Shown here: positions 45,416-53,763 of the stretch, one piece after another
Layout: every line of letters begins with the position of its first letter
Numbering within the stretch: position 1 is the stretch's first letter
NCBI RefSeq assembly: GCF_029203305.1
Contig: NC_089467.1
Location: 248,001 to 312,000, forward strand
Direction: 5' to 3'
Length of the DNA stretch: 64,000 nucleotides
DNA from: Yamadazyma tenuis
Taxonomy: Eukaryota; Ascomycota; Pichiomycetes; Serinales; Debaryomycetaceae
Made by a program: the position numbers and the translations under genes
Notes under the pieces: model-generated
Told to the model about the DNA's origin: nothing
The model's database searches: none
What the model saw: only the letters and a program-made list of their open reading frames with translations

Positions 45416-46501
45416 ATGACTGAAGTTTTAAGTACAACAGACGTCAACTTTCTCATCAGTGATCGGTACAAAATTGTACTGGTTCTTGGAAAAGGGTCTT
45501 ATGGACTTGTCTGTTCTGCGATTGACACAGTATCAGCAAAAAACTCTTCTTACGATGGCGCTCAGATAGCCATCAAGAAAGTCAATTCCATATTCAAAAA
45601 ACCAGTTTTAATGAAGAGAGCCATTCGAGAGTTGAAGCTCATGATACACTTTAGAGGACACCCCAACATCATCTCGTTAGTGGACTTGGACGTGGTTTAC
45701 AACCAACCGTATGATGGTCTTTACTGTTTCCAGGAATTATGTCAGTATGATCTTGCATCAGTGATTTATTCTGAAAGCCAATTCAGTGAATTTCATATCC
45801 AGAGCTTTGTTTACCAGTTGTTGTGCGGGTTGAAGTATATACACTCTGCTGATGTGATCCATCGTGACTTGAAGCCTGGTAATATTTTGGTTACGGCCGA
45901 GGGAGCTCTAAAGATATGTGACTTTGGGCTTGCTAGAGGAATAAGTAGTAAGTACCGGAAGATTAGTGGGGTTCCTATCACCAATTATGTGGCGACTCGG
46001 TGGTATCGGGCCCCAGAGCTCATGCTAAGCATCGGTAAGTACGATAAACCAATTGATCTCTGGGCGGTGGGATGCATTTTGGCCGAATTATATGGGCGTG
46101 AGCCGTTGTTCAAGGGAAAAGACCAGGTGCTTCAGCTTACAGAGATCATCAAGGTACTTGGGAGTCCTCCGTACCGGTTGGTCAGATCACTAAGATGGCA
46201 ATTGAATGTGTTAGAGGTCAACTTCCAGCCGATACCGTTTGGCAAGATCTATCCAATTGCGTCGAGCCTAGCGGTGGATATTCTCGAAGGATTCTTGAAG
46301 TGGGATCCCAACCAGCGGTTAAATGTGGTACAAGCATTGAATCACAGTTTCTTCACAGGCATTAGACAGGAGGAGTGCGAGGCCAATTGCGCTCTGATTT
46401 TTGATTTTCTGTTTGAGAGTGAATGTGAAGATTTTGACAGCTTGAAGACCCGGTTGGACTGGGAAGTAAGAGCTTTCAAAACTATCCGGGGTAGGAATTG
46501 A
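45416..46501 (+). CDS. SMK1: MAP kinase of the Smk1 (sporulation) type
   Basis: A 361-residue kinase. GKGSYG is the glycine loop, K54 the ATP lysine, HRDLKPGN the catalytic loop (D151) and DFG has D169. The activation motif is T189-N-Y191, the TNY form typical of Smk1, whereas other fungal MAPKs have TEY, TGY or similar. In S. cerevisiae Smk1 controls prospore wall formation and its Tyr is autophosphorylated with Ssp2. No common-docking-type acidic tail is evident. The start is the ATG at 45416; a TTG two codons upstream extends the frame. Confidence 0.82.
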   Translation: MTEVLSTTDVNFLISDRYKIVLVLGKGSYGLVCSAIDTVSAKNSSYDGAQIAIKKVNSIFKKPVLMKRAIRELKLMIHFRGHPNIISLVDLDVVYNQPYDGLYCFQELCQYDLASVIYSESQFSEFHIQSFVYQLLCGLKYIHSADVIHRDLKPGNILVTAEGALKICDFGLARGISSKYRKISGVPITNYVATRWYRAPELMLSIGKYDKPIDLWAVGCILAELYGREPLFKGKDQVLQLTEIIKVLGSPPYRLVRSLRWQLNVLEVNFQPIPFGKIYPIASSLAVDILEGFLKWDPNQRLNVVQALNHSFFTGIRQEECEANCALIFDFLFESECEDFDSLKTRLDWEVRAFKTIRGRN

Positions 46502-46707
46502 ACAAGGTTTATTTACCGTAGCCCCGGGTAAAAGGGCAAGTTCAAATGCTGTAAGACTGAGTTTCACCACGGGACAAAAACCTACCCCACAATAAATTGG
46601 TGTCCTTGACACACCGCCAGAAAATACCGAGGTCCGCACTATTATAGCACCATATAAAATGAGCTATACATCCCAGTTTTTACTCATCACATAAATTCTA
46701 GCACATA

Positions 46708-47115
46708 ATGGGAATTCCAGAATCGGGAGAATACGAAATTCTTAAGTTTGTCCTCAAAATCGAAGGCCGGGAAGAGCTATTGACAGTGCCAGTTGCTGGG
46801 GCTGAAAACATTGAAATGAGCATTCCAGAAGGAACCAATTACGTCGTCACCATCTATTTCAAAATCAACAAGCCCGTCAAGAACTTCAAGTATATCCAAA
46901 TAGGTCGCAAGGCCGGTATTGTGGTGAAGAGAACCGAGAGAATTTTGGGAGAGTCGTTTGAACCCAGAGAAGAGCCATACCTGGTTGAGTTTGACCAAGA
47001 AACCACCCCTGCTGGATTCTTGTTCAGAGGAAAGACTCCAATGACCTCCACTTACTACATCGATGATAAAGAGATCCAAACTGTCGACTGGACAGTGGAA
47101 ATCACCAAGAAGTAA
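46708..47115 (+). CDS. RhoGDI-like protein lacking the N-terminal arm
   Basis: A 135-residue protein matching the immunoglobulin-like, prenyl-binding domain of Rho GDP-dissociation inhibitors. Family marks are FKYIQIGRKAGIVVKRTE, TPAGFLFRG and the C-terminal strand WTVEI. Yeast Rdi1 has about 200 residues; its first 65 or so form the arm that contacts the GTPase switches. This protein begins at the Ig-like domain, and I found no upstream exon in the 206 bp before it, only a TATATAAAA-like box at about 46655. It may bind prenylated Rho proteins without blocking nucleotide release, or be a diverged paralogue. A full RDI1 elsewhere is expected. Confidence 0.75.
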   Translation: MGIPESGEYEILKFVLKIEGREELLTVPVAGAENIEMSIPEGTNYVVTIYFKINKPVKNFKYIQIGRKAGIVVKRTERILGESFEPREEPYLVEFDQETTPAGFLFRGKTPMTSTYYIDDKEIQTVDWTVEITKK

Positions 47116-47177
47116 ATAACTGCAAGCAGTAATAACTACAAGCAGTAATAACTGCAAGAAGTAAATAGCTACAATGC
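47113..47177 (+). repeat. Tandem repeat, four units of 16-17 bp
   Basis: The units begin TAA(A)TA(A/G)CT and end CAAGCAG or similar, starting at 47113, 47130, 47146 and 47162. The first unit includes the TAA stop of the RhoGDI-like gene, so the array forms the start of its 3' UTR. Confidence 0.85.
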
Positions 47178-47359
47178 ACAAATATGGCCTCAGTGCAAAG
47201 AACACATACACACCCCATTCAGATCACACCTCCACTCGTGACATATACAGAGAATTGCCGGTCTATGCTCATCGGCTGCTTTGTCTTCTGGATTGGGCAA
47301 TCGCAAGTTTGCAGTCGCACCTAAATCAAATCAATTTCTCCCTTACTGTTCAACTCCAC

Positions 47360-48445
47360 ATGTCCACCAGACCCGCCACACACTCTGGTTCGTGGTACAG
47401 TGGTAGCCGTCATGCGCTACACACCCAGATAACTGGGTTTTTTGCCAACAAGGTCAACCCCATCCCCCGTGCCCGAGTTCTTGTAGGTCCCCATGCTGGC
47501 TTCAGCTATAGCGGTCACCGTCTAGCGGAAACATTCAGTGCTTGGGACACCGACCATGTCCAGCGAGTGTTTATTCTTGGCCCCAGCCATCACGTGTACT
47601 TCCGTAACCACGTAAAGGTCAGCCACTATGCCTTTTATGACACACCCATTGGGAAATTACCAGTTGACACATCCATCAACCATCACCTCACTCAAGGGTT
47701 ACATCTGGGGAAACGTGTTTTCCAGTACATGGATGCCGAAACCGATGAGGACGAACACTCGTTCGAAATGCACTGTCCTTTCATCAAGCATCGGCTTGAC
47801 ATTGACCAGAAGTCCGCAGGGGTTACCATTGTACCAATAATGATTAGTGGCATGGATGGACCCTGTGCTGATGCCGTTTGCCGCGCATTGGCCCCGTACT
47901 TTAGTGACCCAGCCAATACGTTCGTGGTAAGCTCCGACTTTTGCCACTGGGGAGAGCGCTTCAACTACACGCAATATGTCCCCAAGCCGTTGGACTACAC
48001 GGCTGTAGGAATAGATGATGTTGTAGCAGAGCTCATGACAGTGCGCTCAAACAAGCAGCTTGACACCACCGAGATTCATGAAAGCATAGAGATTCTTGAC
48101 AGGGTGGCGATGCATATTGCCAGCCACGGAACATGGAAGGATTGGAAGCGGTATATTGAAAAGACCAGGAACACCATTTGTGGGGAAAAGCCGTTGATGG
48201 TGGTGATGCGGCTCCTTGAGGGAGAAAGGGCAGCGGCCGCCGTTGCCACCGCCACCGCCACTGCGGGCACGGGCGCGGGCACGGACGCGCACGCAAACAC
48301 GGTGGCCGGCACGGGCGATTATATTAGTTCCGGTGCGGGCCCTGAGGGTTCCGCGTTCCATTGGTTAGGATACAGTCAGAGTTCGTCTGTTATCAACGTC
48401 CACGACAGTAGCGTCAGCTACGCCTCTGGGTATGCGTTGGCTTAG
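47360..48445 (+). CDS. MHO1: Memo-family protein Mho1
   Basis: A 361-residue MEMO homologue, related in fold to class III extradiol dioxygenases. Candidate metal-site histidines lie in GPHAGFSYSGH and LGPSHHVYF and in SSDFCHWG. Human MEMO1 binds copper or iron and affects redox and motility; yeast Mho1 affects invasive growth. The start MSTRPATHSG at 47360 matches the family; the frame is open upstream to 47174. A low-complexity Ala/Thr/Gly tract (about 292-320) replaces a loop and lengthens it over S. cerevisiae Mho1 (338). Confidence 0.92.
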   Translation: MSTRPATHSGSWYSGSRHALHTQITGFFANKVNPIPRARVLVGPHAGFSYSGHRLAETFSAWDTDHVQRVFILGPSHHVYFRNHVKVSHYAFYDTPIGKLPVDTSINHHLTQGLHLGKRVFQYMDAETDEDEHSFEMHCPFIKHRLDIDQKSAGVTIVPIMISGMDGPCADAVCRALAPYFSDPANTFVVSSDFCHWGERFNYTQYVPKPLDYTAVGIDDVVAELMTVRSNKQLDTTEIHESIEILDRVAMHIASHGTWKDWKRYIEKTRNTICGEKPLMVVMRLLEGERAAAAVATATATAGTGAGTDAHANTVAGTGDYISSGAGPEGSAFHWLGYSQSSSVINVHDSSVSYASGYALA

Positions 48446-49455
48446 ATGCGGCTCAAAAGTTGTGAGAAGTTGGCAATAAATGATGTAGAGGGTTATCTAA
48501 TGTTACTTGTCAGTCGATTAATAAAGCATTACAAATACTTGTATAACTATAGTACCAAGCGGTGTACGGGCGGACGTAGCTAGGAGCGGCTGACGCATCC
48601 GCTCCATCCGGGCGGCGATGGCTCGGAGAAATTCTAAATCTGGCAGCCAGTGCCAAGAGCGGCCGGATGTCTAAACGGTGCAATGTTCCCCATGAGTGCT
48701 ATTTCCGAATATAATCACAAACAACCTGTAAGGCCGCCCCATTTTTTCTAGACTTTCACAGGGCCGGAGTTTCCAGGTTTCTTTTCGCAGCCGTATATAA
48801 ATATATCATTCTCTCCTCTTTTTGATTCTCAGTTAATTATGGATATGCTTCTTCATTACTTGACATTACTTGGACTATGTGGTAAGAAGAGAACCCATGA
48901 GAAGTCTGATGGAGTGGTGACACGCTCCCAGGCCAAGAGACACTATTTGTGAGGTGATTACTTTGAAGATCACCACGTCCACTGTACATAAAATCGATAT
49001 TACCTGTGCATATTCCAATAAACACTCCCTGAGACAGATGTCAGCGCGTTGCCAGGCTGCCACCTGCAACTGAACGAAAATATGCGTGCGTGCACCGACC
49101 ACCTCTGAACCAACTGAAACGATAGGCGGCCGAGTGCGCGCACCTACCGCCAGCGCTGTCTCTACCTTGGTGCTAGCGCCCGCGCCACTGGACTTGAACC
49201 CGTGCGCCTCGCGGTGTGTTGCTCATTCCCAAACATGAGTTTTTTTTCTCTGTAAACCATAACACTTTTCTTGTTGAGGTTTTTATAAATATCCTGGTCT
49301 AAGTGCCATCCCCCAGCAGTTTCTCCTTCAAAACATCCATAAATCTGCCCCAGCGACAACCATAAACACGCTGTCGCCATACCTTCGCTGATCTCACCCT
49401 TTTGTTACATTCTCCAGATTCGTTCTTTTTGCATTGATTATACCCCTGTTAGACC
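48446..49455. other. 1 kb gene-poor region upstream of KRE9
   Basis: GC-rich blocks with CGG and CCG clusters (about 48560-48670), a small ORF with its own TATA box (48839) and a segment containing CACCTACCGCCAG (about 49140), which echoes the CTACCGCC repeats of the NAG promoter. No tRNA could be folded from the GGACTTGAACC stretch near 49189. Confidence 0.45.
48839..48952 (+). CDS. Possible 37-residue micro-ORF
   Basis: An ATG frame coding MDMLLHYLTLLGLCGKK then a polar tail ending TRSQAKRHYL. The N-terminal half could be a short membrane helix. TATATAAATA lies at 48794-48803, 36 bp upstream. No family is recognised; this may be part of a longer non-coding transcript or chance. Confidence 0.25.
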   Translation: MDMLLHYLTLLGLCGKKRTHEKSDGVVTRSQAKRHYL

Positions 49456-50262
49456 ATGAGGTTTGTTTTAATACTCTTCACTTTGGTTGTCAAAGTAATG
49501 GCCGATGTATCGCTCACATCTCCGGACACAAGCAAAACATTCACCGCCTCAGGAAGCTCTGTTAAAGTCCCCATAGCATGGAAAGATGATGGATCTGATG
49601 ATGAGTGGTCCTTATCCAAGGCCGACAAATATTCGATCTTATTGTGTACGGGTAGTGGAAGTTATCCTATCGAATGTTTTGACTACTTGGTTAAATATAA
49701 AGACTACACCACGGGTAATGACGATTTTTCCGAGACTCTTAGTATCGATGTTGATGCCTGTGATGATGGTTACTATTTCTTCCAGGTGTACATTGAATTT
49801 TCCTCCTCCAAATTTACCACGCACTACAGTAACCGATTTGAATTAAAGGACATGACTGGGTCCACAAAGGAATTGACGGTTCAAAACACATTTGATGATG
49901 GCTCTCCTCCAGATCAAACGGTTGGAGCTGATACCTCAATTAACTCCAAATCTTTTTCCATAACTTACACTTTACAATCAGGTAAAACCAAGTATGCCCC
50001 TATGCAACTTCAACCCCATACCACATTGAGAGGCTCTACGTGGAGCAGAATGTTCCCTACCAGTAGTGTATCATACTTCCCGAGCCTTCATGGATCTCCC
50101 AACTGTTTGACAACAGTAACACCTGGTTGGTCTTACACACCTAAATCGCTTCATAATTGGGCAGCGGTAGCCCCAACCCCTTCCGTCAAGTACGATCCAC
50201 TGGAAAGAGTGACTCCTGCCAGCTTAAGCACGGCCTCCAAGCGTAAAAGATGGTTGGACTAG
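49456..50262 (+). CDS. KRE9: Kre9/Knh1-family cell-wall beta-1,6-glucan assembly protein
   Basis: A 268-residue secreted protein with a signal peptide (MRFVLILFTLVVKVMA). The N-terminal domain (about 17-150) is the Kre9/Knh1 Ig-like domain. The C-terminal domain opens with KTKYAPMQLQP and ends with a basic SKRKRWLD, both family marks. Kre9 is needed for beta-1,6-glucan in the wall. The length agrees with S. cerevisiae Kre9 (276). Whether it is the KRE9 or KNH1 orthologue is not separable in this clade. Confidence 0.9.
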   Translation: MRFVLILFTLVVKVMADVSLTSPDTSKTFTASGSSVKVPIAWKDDGSDDEWSLSKADKYSILLCTGSGSYPIECFDYLVKYKDYTTGNDDFSETLSIDVDACDDGYYFFQVYIEFSSSKFTTHYSNRFELKDMTGSTKELTVQNTFDDGSPPDQTVGADTSINSKSFSITYTLQSGKTKYAPMQLQPHTTLRGSTWSRMFPTSSVSYFPSLHGSPNCLTTVTPGWSYTPKSLHNWAAVAPTPSVKYDPLERVTPASLSTASKRKRWLD

Positions 50263-50417
50263 AGATAAAACTAAGTATGTGTTGGCACTGAATGTATTTT
50301 TCTGATAGACCCATACTCACCGTAGATACCGCCGGGTTTGTGCAGCACCGCCCCGGTGGTGCGAATTTCTGCGCTGTCTCTCTGCTGCCGCCCGGCCTGT
50401 GCACGACCCCCAGTCGA

Positions 50418-50423
50418 ACGCGT
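50418..50423. promoter_or_regulatory. ACGCGT (MCB-like) site upstream of CDC11
   Basis: It sits in AACGCGTCAA, 58 bp upstream of the CDC11 start. The same 10-mer occurs in the NRM1 promoter at 21683-21692. MBF control is inferred. Confidence 0.4.
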
Positions 50424-50480
50424 CAACGAAAAATCCCAAAACTAAAACCAAAACACATTGACGAAAACTGAAGCTTAGCA

Positions 50481-51698
50481 ATGTCGTTTTTCCAAGACCC
50501 AAATGCATCCTCCGCCGCTTTGCGTAAGAAAAAGACCCTTAAAAAGCTGATCAACTTCTCCATCATGGTGATTGGAGAAAGTGGGATTGGACGGTCGACT
50601 TTCATCAATTCGTTGTGTGGAGGGAACTCGATCGTGCCTACATCTTCCACTGTTGACCAAGATCCATTTTCCAAAAAATTGACGTTAAGACATGAAAATG
50701 TCGAGTTGGAAGACAATGAGGGACACAAGATTCTGTTGAACATCATTGACACTCCTAATTTTGCCAATTCTATTAACTGTGATGATGATTTCAAAGTGAT
50801 TGTTGACTTTATCAGACACCAATATGATGAGGTGTTGTTGGAAGAGAGCAGGGTCAAGAGAAACCCTCGTTTCAAAGATGGCCGAATCCACGTATTGCTC
50901 TACATGATCAATCCTACTAGCCATGGGTTATCTGAAATCGACGTCAAGTTTCTTCTTCATGTGAATAAATTGGTCAACTTGATACCTGTCATTGGAAAGA
51001 GTGACTCGTTGACCCCCGAAGAATTAAAAGAGAACAAGAAGTTAATCTTGGAGGATTTGGACAGCTACGGAATCAACCACTATAAATTTAACGAATACGA
51101 ATATGAACTGGACTACATTGACGAGGAAATCATTGAGTACAATAAATACTTGAATTCGTTGTTACCGTTTGCCATCATTGGAGCCAACGAATTCAAGCCC
51201 TCCAATGCGGAAGAAGATGAGTTGTTGAAATTGAGAGTATTAAATCCTCTCAACTCCAAGCCCATTAACATTGAGATGCCCGAATATAACGACTTCACCA
51301 TATTGAAAAATGTATTATTAATTACGCATTTGAATGAATTCAAGGAAATCACTCACGAAGTGATCTACGAAAACTACAGAACCGAAGCGTTGTCGGGAAA
51401 AGAATTCCAATACATAGATGGCGAAAGAGTATCACAACCTCCATCTTCCAAAACAGACTTGGAATCAGTTTCTAAGGATACCACCGAAGACGATTATATG
51501 TTGAAGGAAGAACAAATAAAGTTGGAGGAAGAGAGATTGAAGAAGTTTGAGGAAAGAGTCCACCAAGATTTAATCAACAAACGTAATGAATTATTGCAAC
51601 GTGAACAGGAATTGAAGGAGATTGAGAAGAGATTGTTGGCTGAAGGATTGAAGATGAACGAAGATGGTGATATAGTCAAGATAGATGCCGAAGCTTAG
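50481..51698 (+). CDS. CDC11: Septin Cdc11
   Basis: A 405-residue septin, the terminal subunit of the yeast septin octamer at the bud neck. The N-terminal basic stretch (SAALRKKKTLKK) precedes the GTPase fold. The P-loop is GESGIGRS (32-39), with Arg instead of Lys as in other Cdc11 proteins. G3 reads DTPNF, with Asn93 where septins have Gly. GKSDSLT is the G4-like motif. A C-terminal coiled coil (about 325-395) ends the protein. The length is close to S. cerevisiae Cdc11 (415). Confidence 0.94.
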   Translation: MSFFQDPNASSAALRKKKTLKKLINFSIMVIGESGIGRSTFINSLCGGNSIVPTSSTVDQDPFSKKLTLRHENVELEDNEGHKILLNIIDTPNFANSINCDDDFKVIVDFIRHQYDEVLLEESRVKRNPRFKDGRIHVLLYMINPTSHGLSEIDVKFLLHVNKLVNLIPVIGKSDSLTPEELKENKKLILEDLDSYGINHYKFNEYEYELDYIDEEIIEYNKYLNSLLPFAIIGANEFKPSNAEEDELLKLRVLNPLNSKPINIEMPEYNDFTILKNVLLITHLNEFKEITHEVIYENYRTEALSGKEFQYIDGERVSQPPSSKTDLESVSKDTTEDDYMLKEEQIKLEEERLKKFEERVHQDLINKRNELLQREQELKEIEKRLLAEGLKMNEDGDIVKIDAEA

Positions 51699-51759
51699 TT
51701 TAGTGGTAGTTTAGTGTTGTACATTTACGGTACCTATACAATAAACACAGTTATATATC

Positions 51760-52692
51760 CTAGTTCTTATACTTGTTGACGATATCGGTGAACTTTTCAT
51801 TTTTCACAGCACGGTCCGTGAGGTATGCATGGTCTGGGTTCGATATTTTCAACTTGCTGATCAACTCGTCGTTATTTTCAGCTTTACCAGTCAAGTAGTT
51901 TAAGGTTATTTGGTTTGCGAGGTAGTCATCCACCTGTTTAACATCCAAGGTATTGATCTGCTTCACCAACTCATACGCTTCCGGGTAGTGTTTCAACTTG
52001 ATGGTCAAAACAAGTAAAGTGTTTAAGATTTTGAATTTTCCAGATTCATCATTTTCAAAGTCGTTCGACAAGATTTCATCATAGAAATAGTAAGCATTGT
52101 TGATGTTTTCCGTTTCTCCCTTGATGGACAGAACCCAACTTTCCAACACCTGATAGACTATGCTGTCTTTGGCACTGTCAGGAAAGTTCTCGAAGTTGTT
52201 GAAGATTTTGTTGGCGGCACCAAAGTTACCTTGAATCAAATGTAACTGGATCAATACCAAGTATGGCTCCAACTCGTTGATTTTCAACATGTTAGAGTCG
52301 TCGATGTACTTGGTCAACAAGCTGATCGCTCCGTCGATATTCTTTAAAAATTTGACAATGTAGAAAGAAGTCAAAATAGCTTGCAACTCAAATTCAGGTT
52401 CCTTCACATCCTCAAAATAAGTTGAGTCGTCGACCCCAAAGCTGTGTAAGTCGTTCCATGCACTCAACAAGGAGAACAAAGGCTCGTTATCTGGGAACTG
52501 AGCCTTTCCGTCGTCAATCAATTTGGATGCATCTTTACCCAAGGACACAGTTGATCTCACTTGGAATTCCAACAACTTTAGTTGGCTTTCGTCGCTGAAC
52601 TGATTCAACGAGTACTCGACCACCTTGGAATGCTGCCCCGTGTAGAACTGGGTCACCACCGTGTATAATTCACCAGAATCTCTAAAATCCAT
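51760..52692 (-). CDS. SEC28: Coatomer subunit epsilon (COPI)
   Basis: A 310-residue TPR-like helical protein. Epsilon-COP stabilises alpha-COP in the COPI coat. It starts MDFRDSGELYTV, and the C-terminal SNPDHAYLTD motif is conserved in the family. The length is close to S. cerevisiae Sec28 (296). The ATG at 52692 is chosen; upstream frame to 52761 lacks similarity. It lies next to the RCI37-like gene and THS1, as in S. cerevisiae. Confidence 0.92.
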   Translation of the reverse strand: MDFRDSGELYTVVTQFYTGQHSKVVEYSLNQFSDESQLKLLEFQVRSTVSLGKDASKLIDDGKAQFPDNEPLFSLLSAWNDLHSFGVDDSTYFEDVKEPEFELQAILTSFYIVKFLKNIDGAISLLTKYIDDSNMLKINELEPYLVLIQLHLIQGNFGAANKIFNNFENFPDSAKDSIVYQVLESWVLSIKGETENINNAYYFYDEILSNDFENDESGKFKILNTLLVLTIKLKHYPEAYELVKQINTLDVKQVDDYLANQITLNYLTGKAENNDELISKLKISNPDHAYLTDRAVKNEKFTDIVNKYKN

Positions 52693-52779
52693 TGTGTTGG
52701 TCGTAGTGAGTGTGTTTACGTGTTGAGGATGTTGGTGCGCTCGTTCTCGGTGCTCACACAATTTTTTCCATTCACCTAT

Positions 52780-53652
52780 TTACAGAGATTTAGAGCTTTT
52801 ACGGATTCTTTCCCAGGCCGACGTAGGAACGATTGTCCTTTCGGACTCGTCTTCTGTAGTGACTATTTCGCCACCGTCAAACTCGGCGGTGGAATCGATC
52901 GAAGTGTCGGACGTCTCTAGAGAGTTGTTGGGGTTAGTTCCGTATCCGTTGGCAACTCTCACTCGCTCCCACACTGTGAGATCTTTAGTAACAGGGTCAA
53001 TGACTTGTCTGTCGTCATCTTTGCGGAATACCTTGCTACTGCTTGTAGGACTTGGGGGATGGTAGTGGACTTCGTGCTTCTGGGTTGCGGTAAATTCACG
53101 GGGATCTTTTAGAATGTACGAAGGGTCTTCACTAGTCCTCCTATAGTAGAGATAGAACATTGACGATTGGTGTCTTTCGATTGTTTTCCACACACCCAAC
53201 TGTCTCTCCTTCTCAGGAATGCCCTGCAACCGAACGATCTGACTGTTGAACTGCTGTTTCCCGGCAATTTCTCCCCCAAGGACCAATCCTCCTAGACCAC
53301 ACAAAAACGAGAGAAACGGTTTGTGAATGAAAGACCGGGGTTTTAACGGATTGGGGTTGGCAGTCAAATCTTGGACCGGATTGCTCAATCTCTTGAACAC
53401 CGTTAAACTGAAGAATCCCACAAGTGAGGCCACGTTGCTTGCAATGGAGATTCTAGGGAGAATTCGTTCAAAGTCTTTCTTAATCTCGGTTCTGTCTTGG
53501 GGTGTTAATTGTTGATCTGCCTCATAGAAATGAACACTGGCGTTAAACTGGGCTGGAGTTAGCACCTTGGTGAGTGGATTTTCTGGGGATAAAGGAACCA
53601 GGGCCTGGCTGGTGCCATTACTGTTGTCATTGGATTCAGTGTTTGTGCTCAT
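52780..53652 (-). CDS. RCI37: Mitochondrial membrane protein, Rci37/YIL077C-like
   Basis: A 290-residue protein with two hydrophobic segments, about 70-90 (SIASNVASLVGFFSLTVF) and 113-130 (FLSFLCGLGGLVLGGEIAG). The C-terminal half is polar, with two SAWERIR / VWERVR-like motifs. The assignment rests on position between SEC28 and THS1, as in S. cerevisiae, and on similar size (YIL077C 320 aa) and topology. Rci37 is a respiratory-complex-associated mitochondrial protein of unclear role. Orthology is likely but not proven. Confidence 0.68.
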   Translation of the reverse strand: MSTNTESNDNSNGTSQALVPLSPENPLTKVLTPAQFNASVHFYEADQQLTPQDRTEIKKDFERILPRISIASNVASLVGFFSLTVFKRLSNPVQDLTANPNPLKPRSFIHKPFLSFLCGLGGLVLGGEIAGKQQFNSQIVRLQGIPEKERQLGVWKTIERHQSSMFYLYYRRTSEDPSYILKDPREFTATQKHEVHYHPPSPTSSSKVFRKDDDRQVIDPVTKDLTVWERVRVANGYGTNPNNSLETSDTSIDSTAEFDGGEIVTTEDESERTIVPTSAWERIRKSSKSL

Positions 53653-53763
53653 TTACAGGTTTGCTAACCTGATGGAGCTCGCGAGCCTTATACCCAGACC
53701 CCGTCGTGTGCGCACGACAGTCCATCTACAACCACTAATGGATTACTTCTTATTATACGCTAT

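Noticed and set aside
49140..49220. tRNA-like T-arm sequence (GGACTTGAACC) on the minus strand
   Set aside because: The flanking bases do not form a proper T stem, and no acceptor or anticodon arms could be built.
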